A DNA stretch of 6,022 nucleotides from Pyrinomonadaceae bacterium (GTDB lineage: Bacteria; Acidobacteriota; Blastocatellia; Pyrinomonadales; Pyrinomonadaceae): contig JAJAYR010000193.1 of the NCBI GenBank assembly GCA_026786155.1, forward strand, positions 1 through 6,022. Reading direction: 5' to 3'. This document shows, one piece after another, positions 1-5,577 of the stretch; position 1 is the first letter of the stretch, and each line of letters starts with the position of its first letter. The notes beneath the pieces are model-generated. The model did no database searches. It had not been told where the DNA came from and worked only from the letters and a program-made list of their open reading frames with translations. The position numbers were made by a program, and so were the translations under genes.

Positions 1-207
1 GTGCAGAGCGGCTAAAATGGCGACTTTTAAGCTGTCCACCGTTAGCGTTCCCGACGATATTTCGCGCATTTTGCCGTCAACGTATTCGGCGAGCCGCAAG
101 ATGTAATCGTTGTCGCCGTCCGAACGAATGTTGTAGGTTTGATTGTAAATTTCGACGCGGATTGACTGCGCCACACCGTTGTCGGATTTTGATTTGCCGT
201 TGAGCAT
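1..207 (-). CDS. zapA: Cell division protein ZapA (3' end cut by window edge)
   Basis: ZapA binds FtsZ at midcell and cross-links its protofilaments, stabilising the Z ring. The 69 visible codons translate to a ZapA N-terminal half: a polar leader (MLNGKSKSDN), then VEIYNQTYNIRSDGDNDYI (residues 18-36), the usual beta hairpin with its sugar-like glycine/aspartate turn, then LRLAEYVDGKMREIS and VDSLKVAILAALH. This is the family signature in which a helix with AxxVDxKM leads to a VAxLAAL core helix. The remaining coiled-coil C-terminus lies beyond position 1; the frame is open to the edge. The ATG at 207 is chosen because it is only 8 bases after the stop of the upstream coiled-coil gene, which suggests translational coupling, and because the beta strand begins soon after it. 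There is no Shine-Dalgarno sequence; the bases before the ATG are AT-rich. It is probably co-transcribed with the ZapB-like gene. Confidence 0.9.
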   Translation of the reverse strand, partial: MLNGKSKSDNGVAQSIRVEIYNQTYNIRSDGDNDYILRLAEYVDGKMREISSGTLTVDSLKVAILAALH

Positions 208-215
208 AAAATAGT

Positions 216-497
216 TTATCTGCGGACGGCTTCCGCCACGTCCGGTTCGATAATGGTCATCGCGTCGAGCATCGCTTCGACTTTCAATTGAATCGCGTCG
301 CGTTCGGAAAGTAAATCTTCGACTTTTTCTTCGAGGCGCGATTTTTCCGACAAAAGACTGCTGACTTCGTGGCGCAAGGATTTCATTTCACGTTCGACGC
401 GCTCTTTTTCTTCGCGCAGTTTACGGACGTTTTCGATGGTCAGGTAAATTTTGTCTTCGAGATGCGAAAATTTCTCCATGCCTGCCAAACCGTTCAT
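216..497 (-). CDS. zapB: ZapB-like coiled-coil cell division protein
   Basis: This is a 93-residue protein that is almost entirely coiled coil from about residue 8 to residue 75, rich in E, K, R and L with heptad spacing (KLREEKERVEREMKSLR, then LLSEKSRLEEKVEDLLSER). It has no membrane segment, signal peptide or cysteine. Size and composition match the ZapB group, short coiled-coil proteins that join ZapA to form a layer at the division site; E. coli ZapB has 81 residues. The strongest support is the position: the stop codon is 8 bases before the zapA start. The ATG at 497 is preceded by GGAG (506-509) with an 8-base spacer, the clearest ribosome binding site in the window. Met7 at 479 is an alternative start with a weaker site. 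Coiled coils align poorly, so the name rests on size, structure and the zapA neighbour rather than on diagnostic residues. Confidence 0.75.
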   Translation of the reverse strand: MNGLAGMEKFSHLEDKIYLTIENVRKLREEKERVEREMKSLRHEVSSLLSEKSRLEEKVEDLLSERDAIQLKVEAMLDAMTIIEPDVAEAVRR

Positions 498-539
498 AGG
501 TTTTTCTCCAAAAGGTATTTTTGTTGAACTTTCCGTCTG

Positions 540-568
540 ATTATGTTTTTTTTTGCCGAAAACTTCAA
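540..568 (-). promoter_or_regulatory. Candidate promoter for the zapB-like/zapA pair
   Basis: On the minus strand TTGAAG (568-563, 4 of 6 matches to the -35 consensus) is followed after exactly 17 bases by CATAAT (545-540, 5 of 6 matches to the -10 consensus). The spacer contains a run of nine A. The predicted start is near 533, giving a leader of about 36 bases that contains the GGAG ribosome binding site. It lies in the 90-base gap between pheT and the coiled-coil gene, so the division pair may be expressed apart from pheT. It rests on consensus matching alone; the region is AT-rich and chance matches are possible. Confidence 0.4.
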
Positions 569-587
569 GTTTTATCTTAACTAATTG

Positions 588-2657
588 TTAAAATCTTTGT
601 TTCGCGCCCAAATCTGTTTCGAGATTCTGCAAAATCCGGGTGTGAACCGTTTCGACTTCTTCCTCTAAAAGCGTTCGTTCATTGCTTCGATATTCGAGCC
701 GAATCGTCATTGAACGCTCGTCGTCGGCAATGCCTTTGCCTTCATAAACGTCAACGAATTCAATCTTTTTGAGCAATTCAAAATTTTCATTTTCAATCGC
801 TTTTTTGATTTCCGCGAACGAAACGCCGCGTTTGACGAGCAGGGAAACGTCGCGCCCGACCGACGGATAAACCGGTAATGGCTGATATAAAACGGTTTGC
901 TGTTTTTCGCCGAGAAGCGTCTGCAAATCAACTTCGGCGACGAAAACGGGTTGTTTGAATTTATAATTCTGCGCGATTTCATCACTCAGTCGCCCGATTG
1001 TGCCGACGGCTTTTCCATTTGCTGAAATCTCCGCCGACTGACCTTTTCGCAAGTGTTTGACATCTTTCGCCGCAAATTCCAAACGCGGCGCATTTATCGC
1101 GGTAGTCGCCGTTTCCAACGCGCCTTTCGCGTCGAAAAAATCGAGTTCACGCGACGGCATCGCTCTGCCTTCGAGCCGTTCATTACCGCTGACGACAATC
1201 GCCAAAAGTTCGCGCTCACCGGGCAAATCGTCCTCTTTTACCGAAGCGGCGAAAACTTTTCCGAGTTCAAATAATTTGATGTCGCGCCGTTGATGGTTAA
1301 AATTCGTGCGAACCGCGTCGAGCAAACCCGACAGCAAACTCGGACGCATCCGAATCGCGCCTTCGATAATTGAATCTTGCAGCGAAACGTATTTTTCCTC
1401 GACAATTTCGCCGATTAGATTCGGAATCGCAGCGAAAACTTCGTCGTGTTTCAGGTCAATAAAACTGTAAGAAATCGCTTCGTTGAAGCCTTGATTCGCC
1501 AATGTTTTCCGCAAATCCTTTTGGCGTTTTTCGGTCGGCTGATACTCGCCCGCGCCGAATGCGGGCGGCAACTCTTCGCCGATATTTTCATAACCGACGA
1601 TTCGCGCCACTTCTTCGACTAAATCTTCTTCGATTGCGATGTCGTGCCGCCATGATGGAGAAGTGAAGAGTTTGGAGTTGAGAGTTGAGAGTTGAATGCC
1701 CAAAGCCGCCAAGATTCGCAGGATTTCGGCTGCTTCGACTTCCAAACCCGTCAATCTTTTCACAGCAAATTGAATATCTTTCGATTCGATTGTCTTCGGC
1801 GTGAATTTCGTCGGATAAACGTCAGCGAAATCTTCCGCTGTGCCGCCCGCTAATTCGCACATCAACCCGGCGGCGCGATTCGAGGCGCGAACCAAATTTT
1901 CGATGTCCACGCCGCGCTCGAAACGATGGCTCGCTTCGGTCGAAAGTTTTAATCGGCGCGAAGTCTGACGAATGTTTTCGCGTTTGAAATAAGCGACTTC
2001 GAGCAGCACATCAGTCGTTTCATCGGTAATCGAAGAATCCAATCCGCCCATCACACCGGCGACGGCGACCGGCTTTTCGGCGTCGCAAATCGCCAGCATC
2101 GTTTCGTCTAATTCGCGTTCCGTCTCGTCCAAAGTTTTGATTGTTTCACCGTTTCGAGCGCGGCGAACGACGATTCGATTTTCGGCTAATTTATTCAAAT
2201 CAAACGAGTGCATCGGCTGACCGAGTTCGTGCATGACAAAATTCGTGATGTCCGCGACATTATTTATCGAACGCTCACCAACCGCTTCGAGCCGTTTGAC
2301 CAACCATTCGGGCGAAGGCGCGATTTTGACATTGCGAACGATTCGCGCCGTGAACCGCTGACACAAATCCGCGTCCTGAATCGAAACCAAAGGTTGATTT
2401 TCAGTCGTTAATTTTTGAGTTTCGTAATTCGCAATTCGTAATTCGTAATTCGTAATTGCCGCAACTTCGCGGCTCACGCCGAGATGCGAAAGACAATCGC
2501 CGCGATTCGACGTAACATCAACATCGAAAACGAAATCGTCGCCGAATTCGTGAATGCCTTCGACCGCCAGACCGACATTCGTTAATTTCCGCGCCAATTC
2601 CGGCGGCGATAAATCTATCTCAACCAAATCTTTCAGCCAGTTGTAACTGATGTTCAT
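588..2657 (-). CDS. pheT: Phenylalanine--tRNA ligase beta subunit, short form without the EMAP domain
   Basis: This is the beta subunit of the alpha2-beta2 enzyme that charges tRNA-Phe with phenylalanine; it binds tRNA and hydrolyses mischarged Tyr-tRNA. Visible domains are: B1 N-terminal (residues 1-37, SYNWLKDLVEIDLSPPELA), the NRGDCLSHLGVSREVAA motif (51-67), the B3/B4 editing domain (about 98-275, with GQPMHSFD at 146-153 and STEASHRFERGVD at 239-251), B5 (about 282-358, with SPSWRHDI at 333-340), the catalytic-like core (about 370-580) and FDX-ACB (about 596-689, YPSVGRDVSLLV). At 689 residues it is about 100 shorter than the usual 785-800: the tRNA-binding OB fold normally found around residues 39-150 is absent, and B1 runs straight into VFDVDVTSNRGDC. 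Two heptamer arrays are translated in frame (residues 68-79 and 321-330). The ATG at 2657 gives the canonical N-terminus; only a weak GAAGAA precedes it, 6 bases away. Unusually, it is separated from pheS. Confidence 0.97.
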   Translation of the reverse strand: MNISYNWLKDLVEIDLSPPELARKLTNVGLAVEGIHEFGDDFVFDVDVTSNRGDCLSHLGVSREVAAITNYELRIANYETQKLTTENQPLVSIQDADLCQRFTARIVRNVKIAPSPEWLVKRLEAVGERSINNVADITNFVMHELGQPMHSFDLNKLAENRIVVRRARNGETIKTLDETERELDETMLAICDAEKPVAVAGVMGGLDSSITDETTDVLLEVAYFKRENIRQTSRRLKLSTEASHRFERGVDIENLVRASNRAAGLMCELAGGTAEDFADVYPTKFTPKTIESKDIQFAVKRLTGLEVEAAEILRILAALGIQLSTLNSKLFTSPSWRHDIAIEEDLVEEVARIVGYENIGEELPPAFGAGEYQPTEKRQKDLRKTLANQGFNEAISYSFIDLKHDEVFAAIPNLIGEIVEEKYVSLQDSIIEGAIRMRPSLLSGLLDAVRTNFNHQRRDIKLFELGKVFAASVKEDDLPGERELLAIVVSGNERLEGRAMPSRELDFFDAKGALETATTAINAPRLEFAAKDVKHLRKGQSAEISANGKAVGTIGRLSDEIAQNYKFKQPVFVAEVDLQTLLGEKQQTVLYQPLPVYPSVGRDVSLLVKRGVSFAEIKKAIENENFELLKKIEFVDVYEGKGIADDERSMTIRLEYRSNERTLLEEEVETVHTRILQNLETDLGAKQRF
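1668..1695 (-). repeat. Heptamer tandem array TCAACTC inside pheT (B5 domain)
   Basis: On the plus strand three perfect tandem copies of GAGTTGA occupy 1675-1695, preceded by one near copy, GAGTTTG (1668-1674). A more decayed unit may lie at 1661-1667. Read on the coding strand the unit is TCAACTC and it encodes residues 321-330 of PheT (IQLSTLNSKL). These residues sit between the ALG helix end and the SPSWRHDI strand of the B5 domain, a place where the family normally has a short variable loop or strand. The frame is kept. Confidence 0.85.
2421..2455 (-). repeat. Heptamer tandem array TTACGAA inside pheT (linker after B1)
   Basis: Five back-to-back copies of TTCGTAA on the plus strand (2421-2455; the second copy has one change, TTCGCAA) read as TTACGAA on the coding strand. 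They encode PheT residues 68-79, ITNYELRIANYE, with the 7-residue period expected when a 7-bp unit is read in three frames in turn. The array lies just after the conserved NRGDCLSHLGVSREVAA motif and before the B3/B4 domain, in a tolerant linker. It differs in unit sequence from the second array in the same gene. Confidence 0.95.
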
Positions 2658-3076
2658 AAAAATTTCTTCGATAATTTGAAGTCCTTCAACTCAAACTTTC
2701 ATTTGCCCAATTAACTTTTCGCCCGTTAATTCGCCGTCAAACTTGAAAGACTATTCTGAATTTATAATACTCAAAAGACAAGAAAGAAATTAAAACTCAT
2801 TCGCGTTGTAAAATTTCGTTTGTCGGCGTTATTCGTGCCGCGCCGCGCTTGTGAAATCTATTTTATGAGAAAACCAAACGGGCTTTTTCGAGCGGTGAAT
2901 CTTTAATTTAGTAATTCTGTGAATAATTCTGTGTATTGAATCTTTTTAATAAAACCGTTGGTTGCCCGAATCGTTTGCCGTTTCCAGTTGAATACGAAAA
3001 GTCTTCGATTGGAAATGATAGCATTCCAAATTTCAATTTATTATTCATCTGCATTATCTGAGGTTTATAACCGGAT
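2658..3076. other. 419-base AT-rich intergenic region between pheT and the zinc-ribbon gene
   Basis: This divergent region must hold start signals for pheT (minus) and the zinc-ribbon gene (plus). I see no gene longer than about 20 codons. It contains a perfect 7-bp inverted repeat (2709-2731), a consensus TATAAT on the plus strand at 2763-2768 with only a poorly spaced TTGAAA (14 bases) before it, two tandem 12-base units beginning AATTCTGTG (2913-2936), and a 6-bp inverted repeat TTGGAA/TTCCAA (3009-3029). A weak plus-strand promoter match, TTGGAA (3009-3014), 17 bases, TTCAAT (3032-3037), could serve the zinc-ribbon gene. No convincing promoter for pheT was found, and no T-box features or Phe-rich attenuator peptide. 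Confidence 0.5.
2709..2731. promoter_or_regulatory. Inverted repeat upstream of pheT
   Basis: AATTAAC (2709-2715) and GTTAATT (2725-2731) are perfect 7-bp inverted arms around a 9-base centre. It lies 52 bases before the pheT ATG. The arms are AT-rich, so as RNA the hairpin would be weak, and there is no following U run, so it is not a terminator. A protein-binding operator is possible. A smaller related palindrome, TTAAC-N5-GTTAA, overlaps the pheT stop codon (577-591). Confidence 0.3.
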
Positions 3077-3080
3077 ATGA
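3015..3080 (+). CDS. Possible 21-codon leader ORF overlapping the zinc-ribbon start
   Basis: An ATG at 3015 opens a 21-codon frame (MIAFQISIYYSSALSEVYNRI) whose TGA stop at 3078-3080 overlaps the ATG of the zinc-ribbon gene as ATGA. The GAGG at 3060-3063, rather far (13 bases) from the second ATG, lies inside it. ATGA overlaps are typical of translationally coupled genes. There is no good ribosome binding site for the leader itself (GGAA touches the ATG), and a frame this short can arise by chance, so this is only a candidate. Confidence 0.2.
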   Translation: MIAFQISIYYSSALSEVYNRI

Positions 3081-3421
3081 AAAAAACCAGAAGACGAGAA
3101 AGATGTTGTCGCGGGTGTTTCGCCTTTATCCCTTTCGATTCGAGAAAGTGCCAATTCTGCGGTTACAAATATAAATCTTCCGGCAAGTATTTGTTCGACA
3201 AAATCAAGCAGGCGTTGAAAACCGACCGAGCTTACACGGTCAATAAAGTTAAAACGCGCGACGCCCAACACAGTCTTTTCACGTTACAGGAAATCGAATA
3301 TCTACTGAAAATGGAGAACCGTAAAATACAAATGTTCCTAGTATTGGACGATTTGGCTTTTCTCGATGAAATGGCTTTGATAGAGTTGGGCGAAACCTTA
3401 TCAATGATGAGCGAGAGGTAA
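3077..3421 (+). CDS. Small zinc-ribbon protein of unknown function
   Basis: This encodes 114 residues, the only convincing gene on the plus strand. The N-terminus is very basic (MKKTRRRER) and is followed by a zinc-ribbon knuckle pair, C11-x2-C14 and C25-x2-C28-G-Y, with 10 residues between the pairs. The rest is soluble and probably helical (KYLFDKIKQALKTDRAYTV; SLFTLQEIEYLLKMENRKI), ending in an acidic, leucine- and methionine-rich tail. There is no signal peptide or membrane segment. I do not recognise the family; a nucleic-acid or protein-binding role is only a guess from the ribbon and basic start. An in-frame TAA at 3068 prevents a longer start, and the ribosome binding site is weak (GAGG 13 bases away). 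It converges on pheS, with 87 bases between the stops and no clear terminator there, and diverges from pheT, so it interrupts the usual pheS-pheT pair. Confidence 0.65.
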   Translation: MKKTRRRERCCRGCFAFIPFDSRKCQFCGYKYKSSGKYLFDKIKQALKTDRAYTVNKVKTRDAQHSLFTLQEIEYLLKMENRKIQMFLVLDDLAFLDEMALIELGETLSMMSER

Positions 3422-3508
3422 AACGAAAAACATTCTGCGCCGCTGCCCGAATCGAAGAAAGCCGAACCCGCTTAAAAATCAGCGTTACTTTAAAGTTTTC
3501 TGCCGACA

Positions 3509-4606
3509 TTATTTGAACTGCTCCAAAAATCTGACATCGTTCTCGAACATCAAGCGAATATCGTCGAGCGAATACATTAGCGAACACATTCTTTCCAAAC
3601 CGAAGCCGAAGGCGAAGCCCGAATAGACTTGCGGGTCAACGCCGCAGGCTTTTAAGACGTTCGGGTGAACCATTCCCGAACCGCCGAGTTCAATCCAGCC
3701 CGAACCTTTGCACGGGCGACAGCGTTCCGTTTCAAACGTGCCTGTTCCATTGCATTTGAAACAGGAAAAATCGAATTCCGCGCTCGGTTCGGTGAAAGGG
3801 AAGTAGCTCGGACGCAGACGAATTTTTGTGTCTTTGCCGAACAGACGGCGCAGCCACTCGGCGACTGTGCCTTTCAGATGCGCCATCGTGATTCCTTTGT
3901 CCACGCACAAGCCTTCGATTTGATGAAACATCGGCGTATGCGTCAAATCGGGCGTGTCGCGGCGGAAAACTCTGCCGGGCGCGATGATTCGGATGGGAAC
4001 GCCGCGCCGTTCCATCGCGCGAATCTGCACGGTCGAAGTCTGCGAACGCAGCGCGAAGCCGTGCGTCGTATAAAATGTATCCTGCGATTCACGCGCCGGA
4101 TGACCTTCGGGAATGTTGAGCGCGTCGAAATTATAATAATCGGTCTCAATTTCGCGGTCGTCTTCAATCGCGTAACCCAAGGATACGAAAATATCTTCAA
4201 TCTTCTGCCTCAAAAGCGTAATCGGATGCAGATGACCTTCGCGCGGGCGCGTTCCGGGCAAGGTTACGTCCAATCTTTCACGCTCGGTTTTCGCCTCCGA
4301 AATAAAATTTTTCAGATTACTTTCGGCTGTTTCAATCGCCGTTACAATTTCTTTTTCAATCGTCTGCACCAATTGACCGAACGCGCCTCTTTCTTCCGGC
4401 GCGACTCGTCCGATTAACTTTTTCGCGCCCGCGATTTCCGACTTTTTGCCGGTGTGGTTGGTTTTTAATTCGGCTAAATCGCGCTGGAAATTTTCCGCTT
4501 CAGCCAGATTTAATCCGCTGAATTCGGAGCGTAAATGCGAGAACTTCGCAAAATTCGTTTCAAATGTTCGCCGAATCTGTTCGACCTGTTTTGTTTCTTC
4601 AGACAT
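3509..4606 (-). CDS. pheS: Phenylalanine--tRNA ligase alpha subunit
   Basis: This is the catalytic alpha subunit of phenylalanyl-tRNA synthetase, a cytoplasmic class II enzyme that makes Phe-tRNA from Phe, ATP and tRNA-Phe with PheT. It has 365 residues. Residues 1-107 form the N-terminal coiled-coil tRNA-binding arm. The catalytic core has motif 1 (HPITLLRQKIEDIFVSLGY, 127-145), the RSQTSTVQIRAM segment (187-198), motif 2 (GRVFRRDTPDLTHTPMFHQ, 211-229) and motif 3 (GFAFGFGLERM, 330-340). Between FPFTEPSAEFD and the GSGMVHPNVL strand is a CxxC pair insert, C282/C285 and C296/C299, with NGTG and KGSG turns, a zinc-knuckle-like feature also known from PheS of Firmicutes and others, here with a longer spacing. 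I prefer the ATG at 4606 (MSEETKQ) over an in-frame ATG at 4663, which would add an atypical MFFRWLITRK leader and overlap the upstream membrane gene. There is no Shine-Dalgarno sequence. Confidence 0.97.
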   Translation of the reverse strand: MSEETKQVEQIRRTFETNFAKFSHLRSEFSGLNLAEAENFQRDLAELKTNHTGKKSEIAGAKKLIGRVAPEERGAFGQLVQTIEKEIVTAIETAESNLKNFISEAKTERERLDVTLPGTRPREGHLHPITLLRQKIEDIFVSLGYAIEDDREIETDYYNFDALNIPEGHPARESQDTFYTTHGFALRSQTSTVQIRAMERRGVPIRIIAPGRVFRRDTPDLTHTPMFHQIEGLCVDKGITMAHLKGTVAEWLRRLFGKDTKIRLRPSYFPFTEPSAEFDFSCFKCNGTGTFETERCRPCKGSGWIELGGSGMVHPNVLKACGVDPQVYSGFAFGFGLERMCSLMYSLDDIRLMFENDVRFLEQFK

Positions 4607-4628
4607 AAAAATTTGATGCCGACTGAAA

Positions 4629-4808
4629 TTATTTTTCCGTGTGATAAGCCAGCGAAAGAACAATCAACACGATTCCGCCAACGAAAAATAAAGGCGGTAA
4701 AGAATAAAAGTTTGAAATTTCAGCGGCGTTGAAAATCAAAATTATCAAAGCGAATAAACAGCAAAAAATCCCGACGATTGTTAATAATTCAGCTTTGCTT
4801 CTATTCAT
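4629..4808 (-). CDS. Small two-helix membrane protein
   Basis: A 59-codon frame translates to a short polar start (MNRSKAE), a first hydrophobic helix (about residues 8-26, LLTIVGIFCCLFALIILIF), a polar turn (NAAEISNFY), a second helix (about 36-55, SLPPLFFVGGIVLIVLSLAY) and a charged tail (HTEK). This is a clear two-helix hairpin for the inner membrane, probably with both ends in the cytoplasm. It fills most of the gap between the Uma2 terminator and pheS, ends 22 bases before the pheS ATG and shares its strand, so it is probably co-transcribed with pheS. There is no Shine-Dalgarno sequence before its ATG; a promoter candidate would start RNA only about 9 bases upstream. The family is unknown to me. 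The alternation of hydrophobic and polar segments in this frame argues against a chance ORF. Confidence 0.6.
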   Translation of the reverse strand: MNRSKAELLTIVGIFCCLFALIILIFNAAEISNFYSLPPLFFVGGIVLIVLSLAYHTEK

Positions 4809-4823
4809 TCAAACGATAGATAA

Positions 4824-4852
4824 AGTGTAAATGAGAAAGTTATATTCGGCAA
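4824..4852 (-). promoter_or_regulatory. Candidate promoter for the membrane gene and pheS
   Basis: On the minus strand TTGCCG (4852-4847, 4 of 6) and TACACT (4829-4824, 4 of 6) are separated by exactly 17 bases. The start would fall near 4817, about 9 bases before the membrane-gene ATG. It begins right after the terminator of the preceding gene, where a new promoter is needed if pheS is not fed by read-through. The match is modest. Confidence 0.3.
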
Positions 4853-4856
4853 AATC

Positions 4857-4890
4857 AAAAAAAAGCGTCCGAATTTCATCTCGAACGCTT
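4857..4890 (-). terminator. Intrinsic terminator after the Uma2 gene
   Basis: On the minus strand AAGCGTTCGA (4890-4881) pairs with TCGGACGCTT (4872-4863) over 10 bp, including one T-G wobble, around an 8-base loop. Counting the two T that end the stem, an unbroken run of eight T follows (4864-4857). This is a textbook Rho-independent terminator, directed against minus-strand transcription only, since the plus strand has no T run on the other side. It lies 24 bases after the Uma2 stop codon. Confidence 0.9.
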
Positions 4891-4914
4891 CACTGAATTT
4901 TCAACCGACTTTTC

Positions 4915-5571
4915 TCAATCAATCTCATTTGCCCATTTGCGGATTGCGCGATTCCATTCCAGCGAACTTTCCGTAAAACCTTTTTCCAAAAAGCTCTGCG
5001 CCGTTCGGCTGTCGAGAAAAGGCAATGCCGGACTGTTTGCCGTTTCCTGATAAACTCCGCCGTAAAGTTTCAGGAAAATAACTTTTTCTCCTTTGTATAG
5101 CCAAACTTCAGATACGCCTAACGCCGCATAAATCGGCATTTTGTTGAGCGAAGGACTGGTTATATCAACTTCGATTACCAAGTCCGGCGATGGGTCTCGA
5201 TTCAAGTCGAGATGCTTCAAGCCGCGAATACGGCGTTCATTTTGAATGTAAAATGCCGTGTCCGGCTCGCAGCCTTTGGATTTGGCGCGTTGGCGAAACG
5301 TCGTCGAACCGGCATTGATATAACTAATTTCCTTATCAATGCAGATTGTGGTGATTAAATCTCGCAAAATTTCAGTCGGTCTTTCGTGTTCAAATAAAGG
5401 CACTTCAATCTCCAGAAATCCATCGTCATAAGCGAAGTGCAGCGCGTTTGAATGTGTAAATTCTTTCAAAACCCGCTCGTAAAAATCCCAGCCGACACCT
5501 TGCAGAATCAATTTTTGATTGATTGCCGCTTGCGCCATTTCTTTTAACGACGGATTGAAAACGCTTGCCAT
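4915..5571 (-). CDS. Uma2-family (DUF820) nuclease-like protein
   Basis: This encodes 218 residues, a normal length for Uma2/DUF820, a restriction-endonuclease-like PD-(D/E)xK superfamily that is greatly expanded in cyanobacteria and some other phyla; the biological role of most members is unknown. Seen here: EHERPTEILRDLI (61-73), the helix with the family's conserved HE; EPDTAFYI (102-109) with the first acidic pair; PDLVIEVDITSPS (129-141) with D130, E134 and D136 as probable metal ligands; and GVSEVWLY (152-159). The second motif reads EVDITSPS, as in the sub-group with an Asp where other members have other residues. There is no signal peptide or membrane segment. The ATG at 5571 has no Shine-Dalgarno sequence but sits 7 bases after an extended -10 element, which fits a leaderless mRNA. 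The gene is a stand-alone unit between two near-identical terminators, with no antitoxin-like or methylase partner. Confidence 0.88.
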   Translation of the reverse strand: MASVFNPSLKEMAQAAINQKLILQGVGWDFYERVLKEFTHSNALHFAYDDGFLEIEVPLFEHERPTEILRDLITTICIDKEISYINAGSTTFRQRAKSKGCEPDTAFYIQNERRIRGLKHLDLNRDPSPDLVIEVDITSPSLNKMPIYAALGVSEVWLYKGEKVIFLKLYGGVYQETANSPALPFLDSRTAQSFLEKGFTESSLEWNRAIRKWANEID

Positions 5572-5577
5572 AGATGG

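Noticed and set aside
1053..1293. Two plus-strand open frames inside pheT
   Set aside because: Low-complexity Arg/Ser-rich translations in frames opposite conserved PheT domains; shadows of pheT.
2421..2455. Interpretation of the heptamer repeats as a CRISPR array or mobile-element terminus
   Set aside because: Units are 7 bp with no spacers, no target-site duplication and no transposase; simple tandem repeats explain them.
2740..2768. Plus-strand promoter TTGAAA ... TATAAT
   Set aside because: The -10 is perfect but the spacing is only 14 bases, there is no TG extension, and it lies about 300 bases from the only plus-strand gene.
3422..3508. Possible terminator between the converging zinc-ribbon gene and pheS
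   Set aside because: The CCGAA-type elements here are direct rather than inverted repeats, and there is no stem followed by a T run on either strand.
3665..4417. 250-codon open frame on the plus strand antisense to pheS
   Set aside because: It lies wholly inside pheS, its translation is rich in R, F and N with no recognisable domain, and pheS is unmistakable; it is a shadow frame.
4607..4663. Longer PheS start at 4663 adding 19 residues (MFFRWLITRK...)
   Set aside because: The extension is not PheS-like, overlaps the end of the small membrane gene, and MSEETKQ at 4606 gives the expected N-terminus.
4535..4732. 65-codon plus-strand frame across the pheS start
   Set aside because: Basic, low-complexity translation with no domain; it opposes both pheS and the better supported membrane gene.
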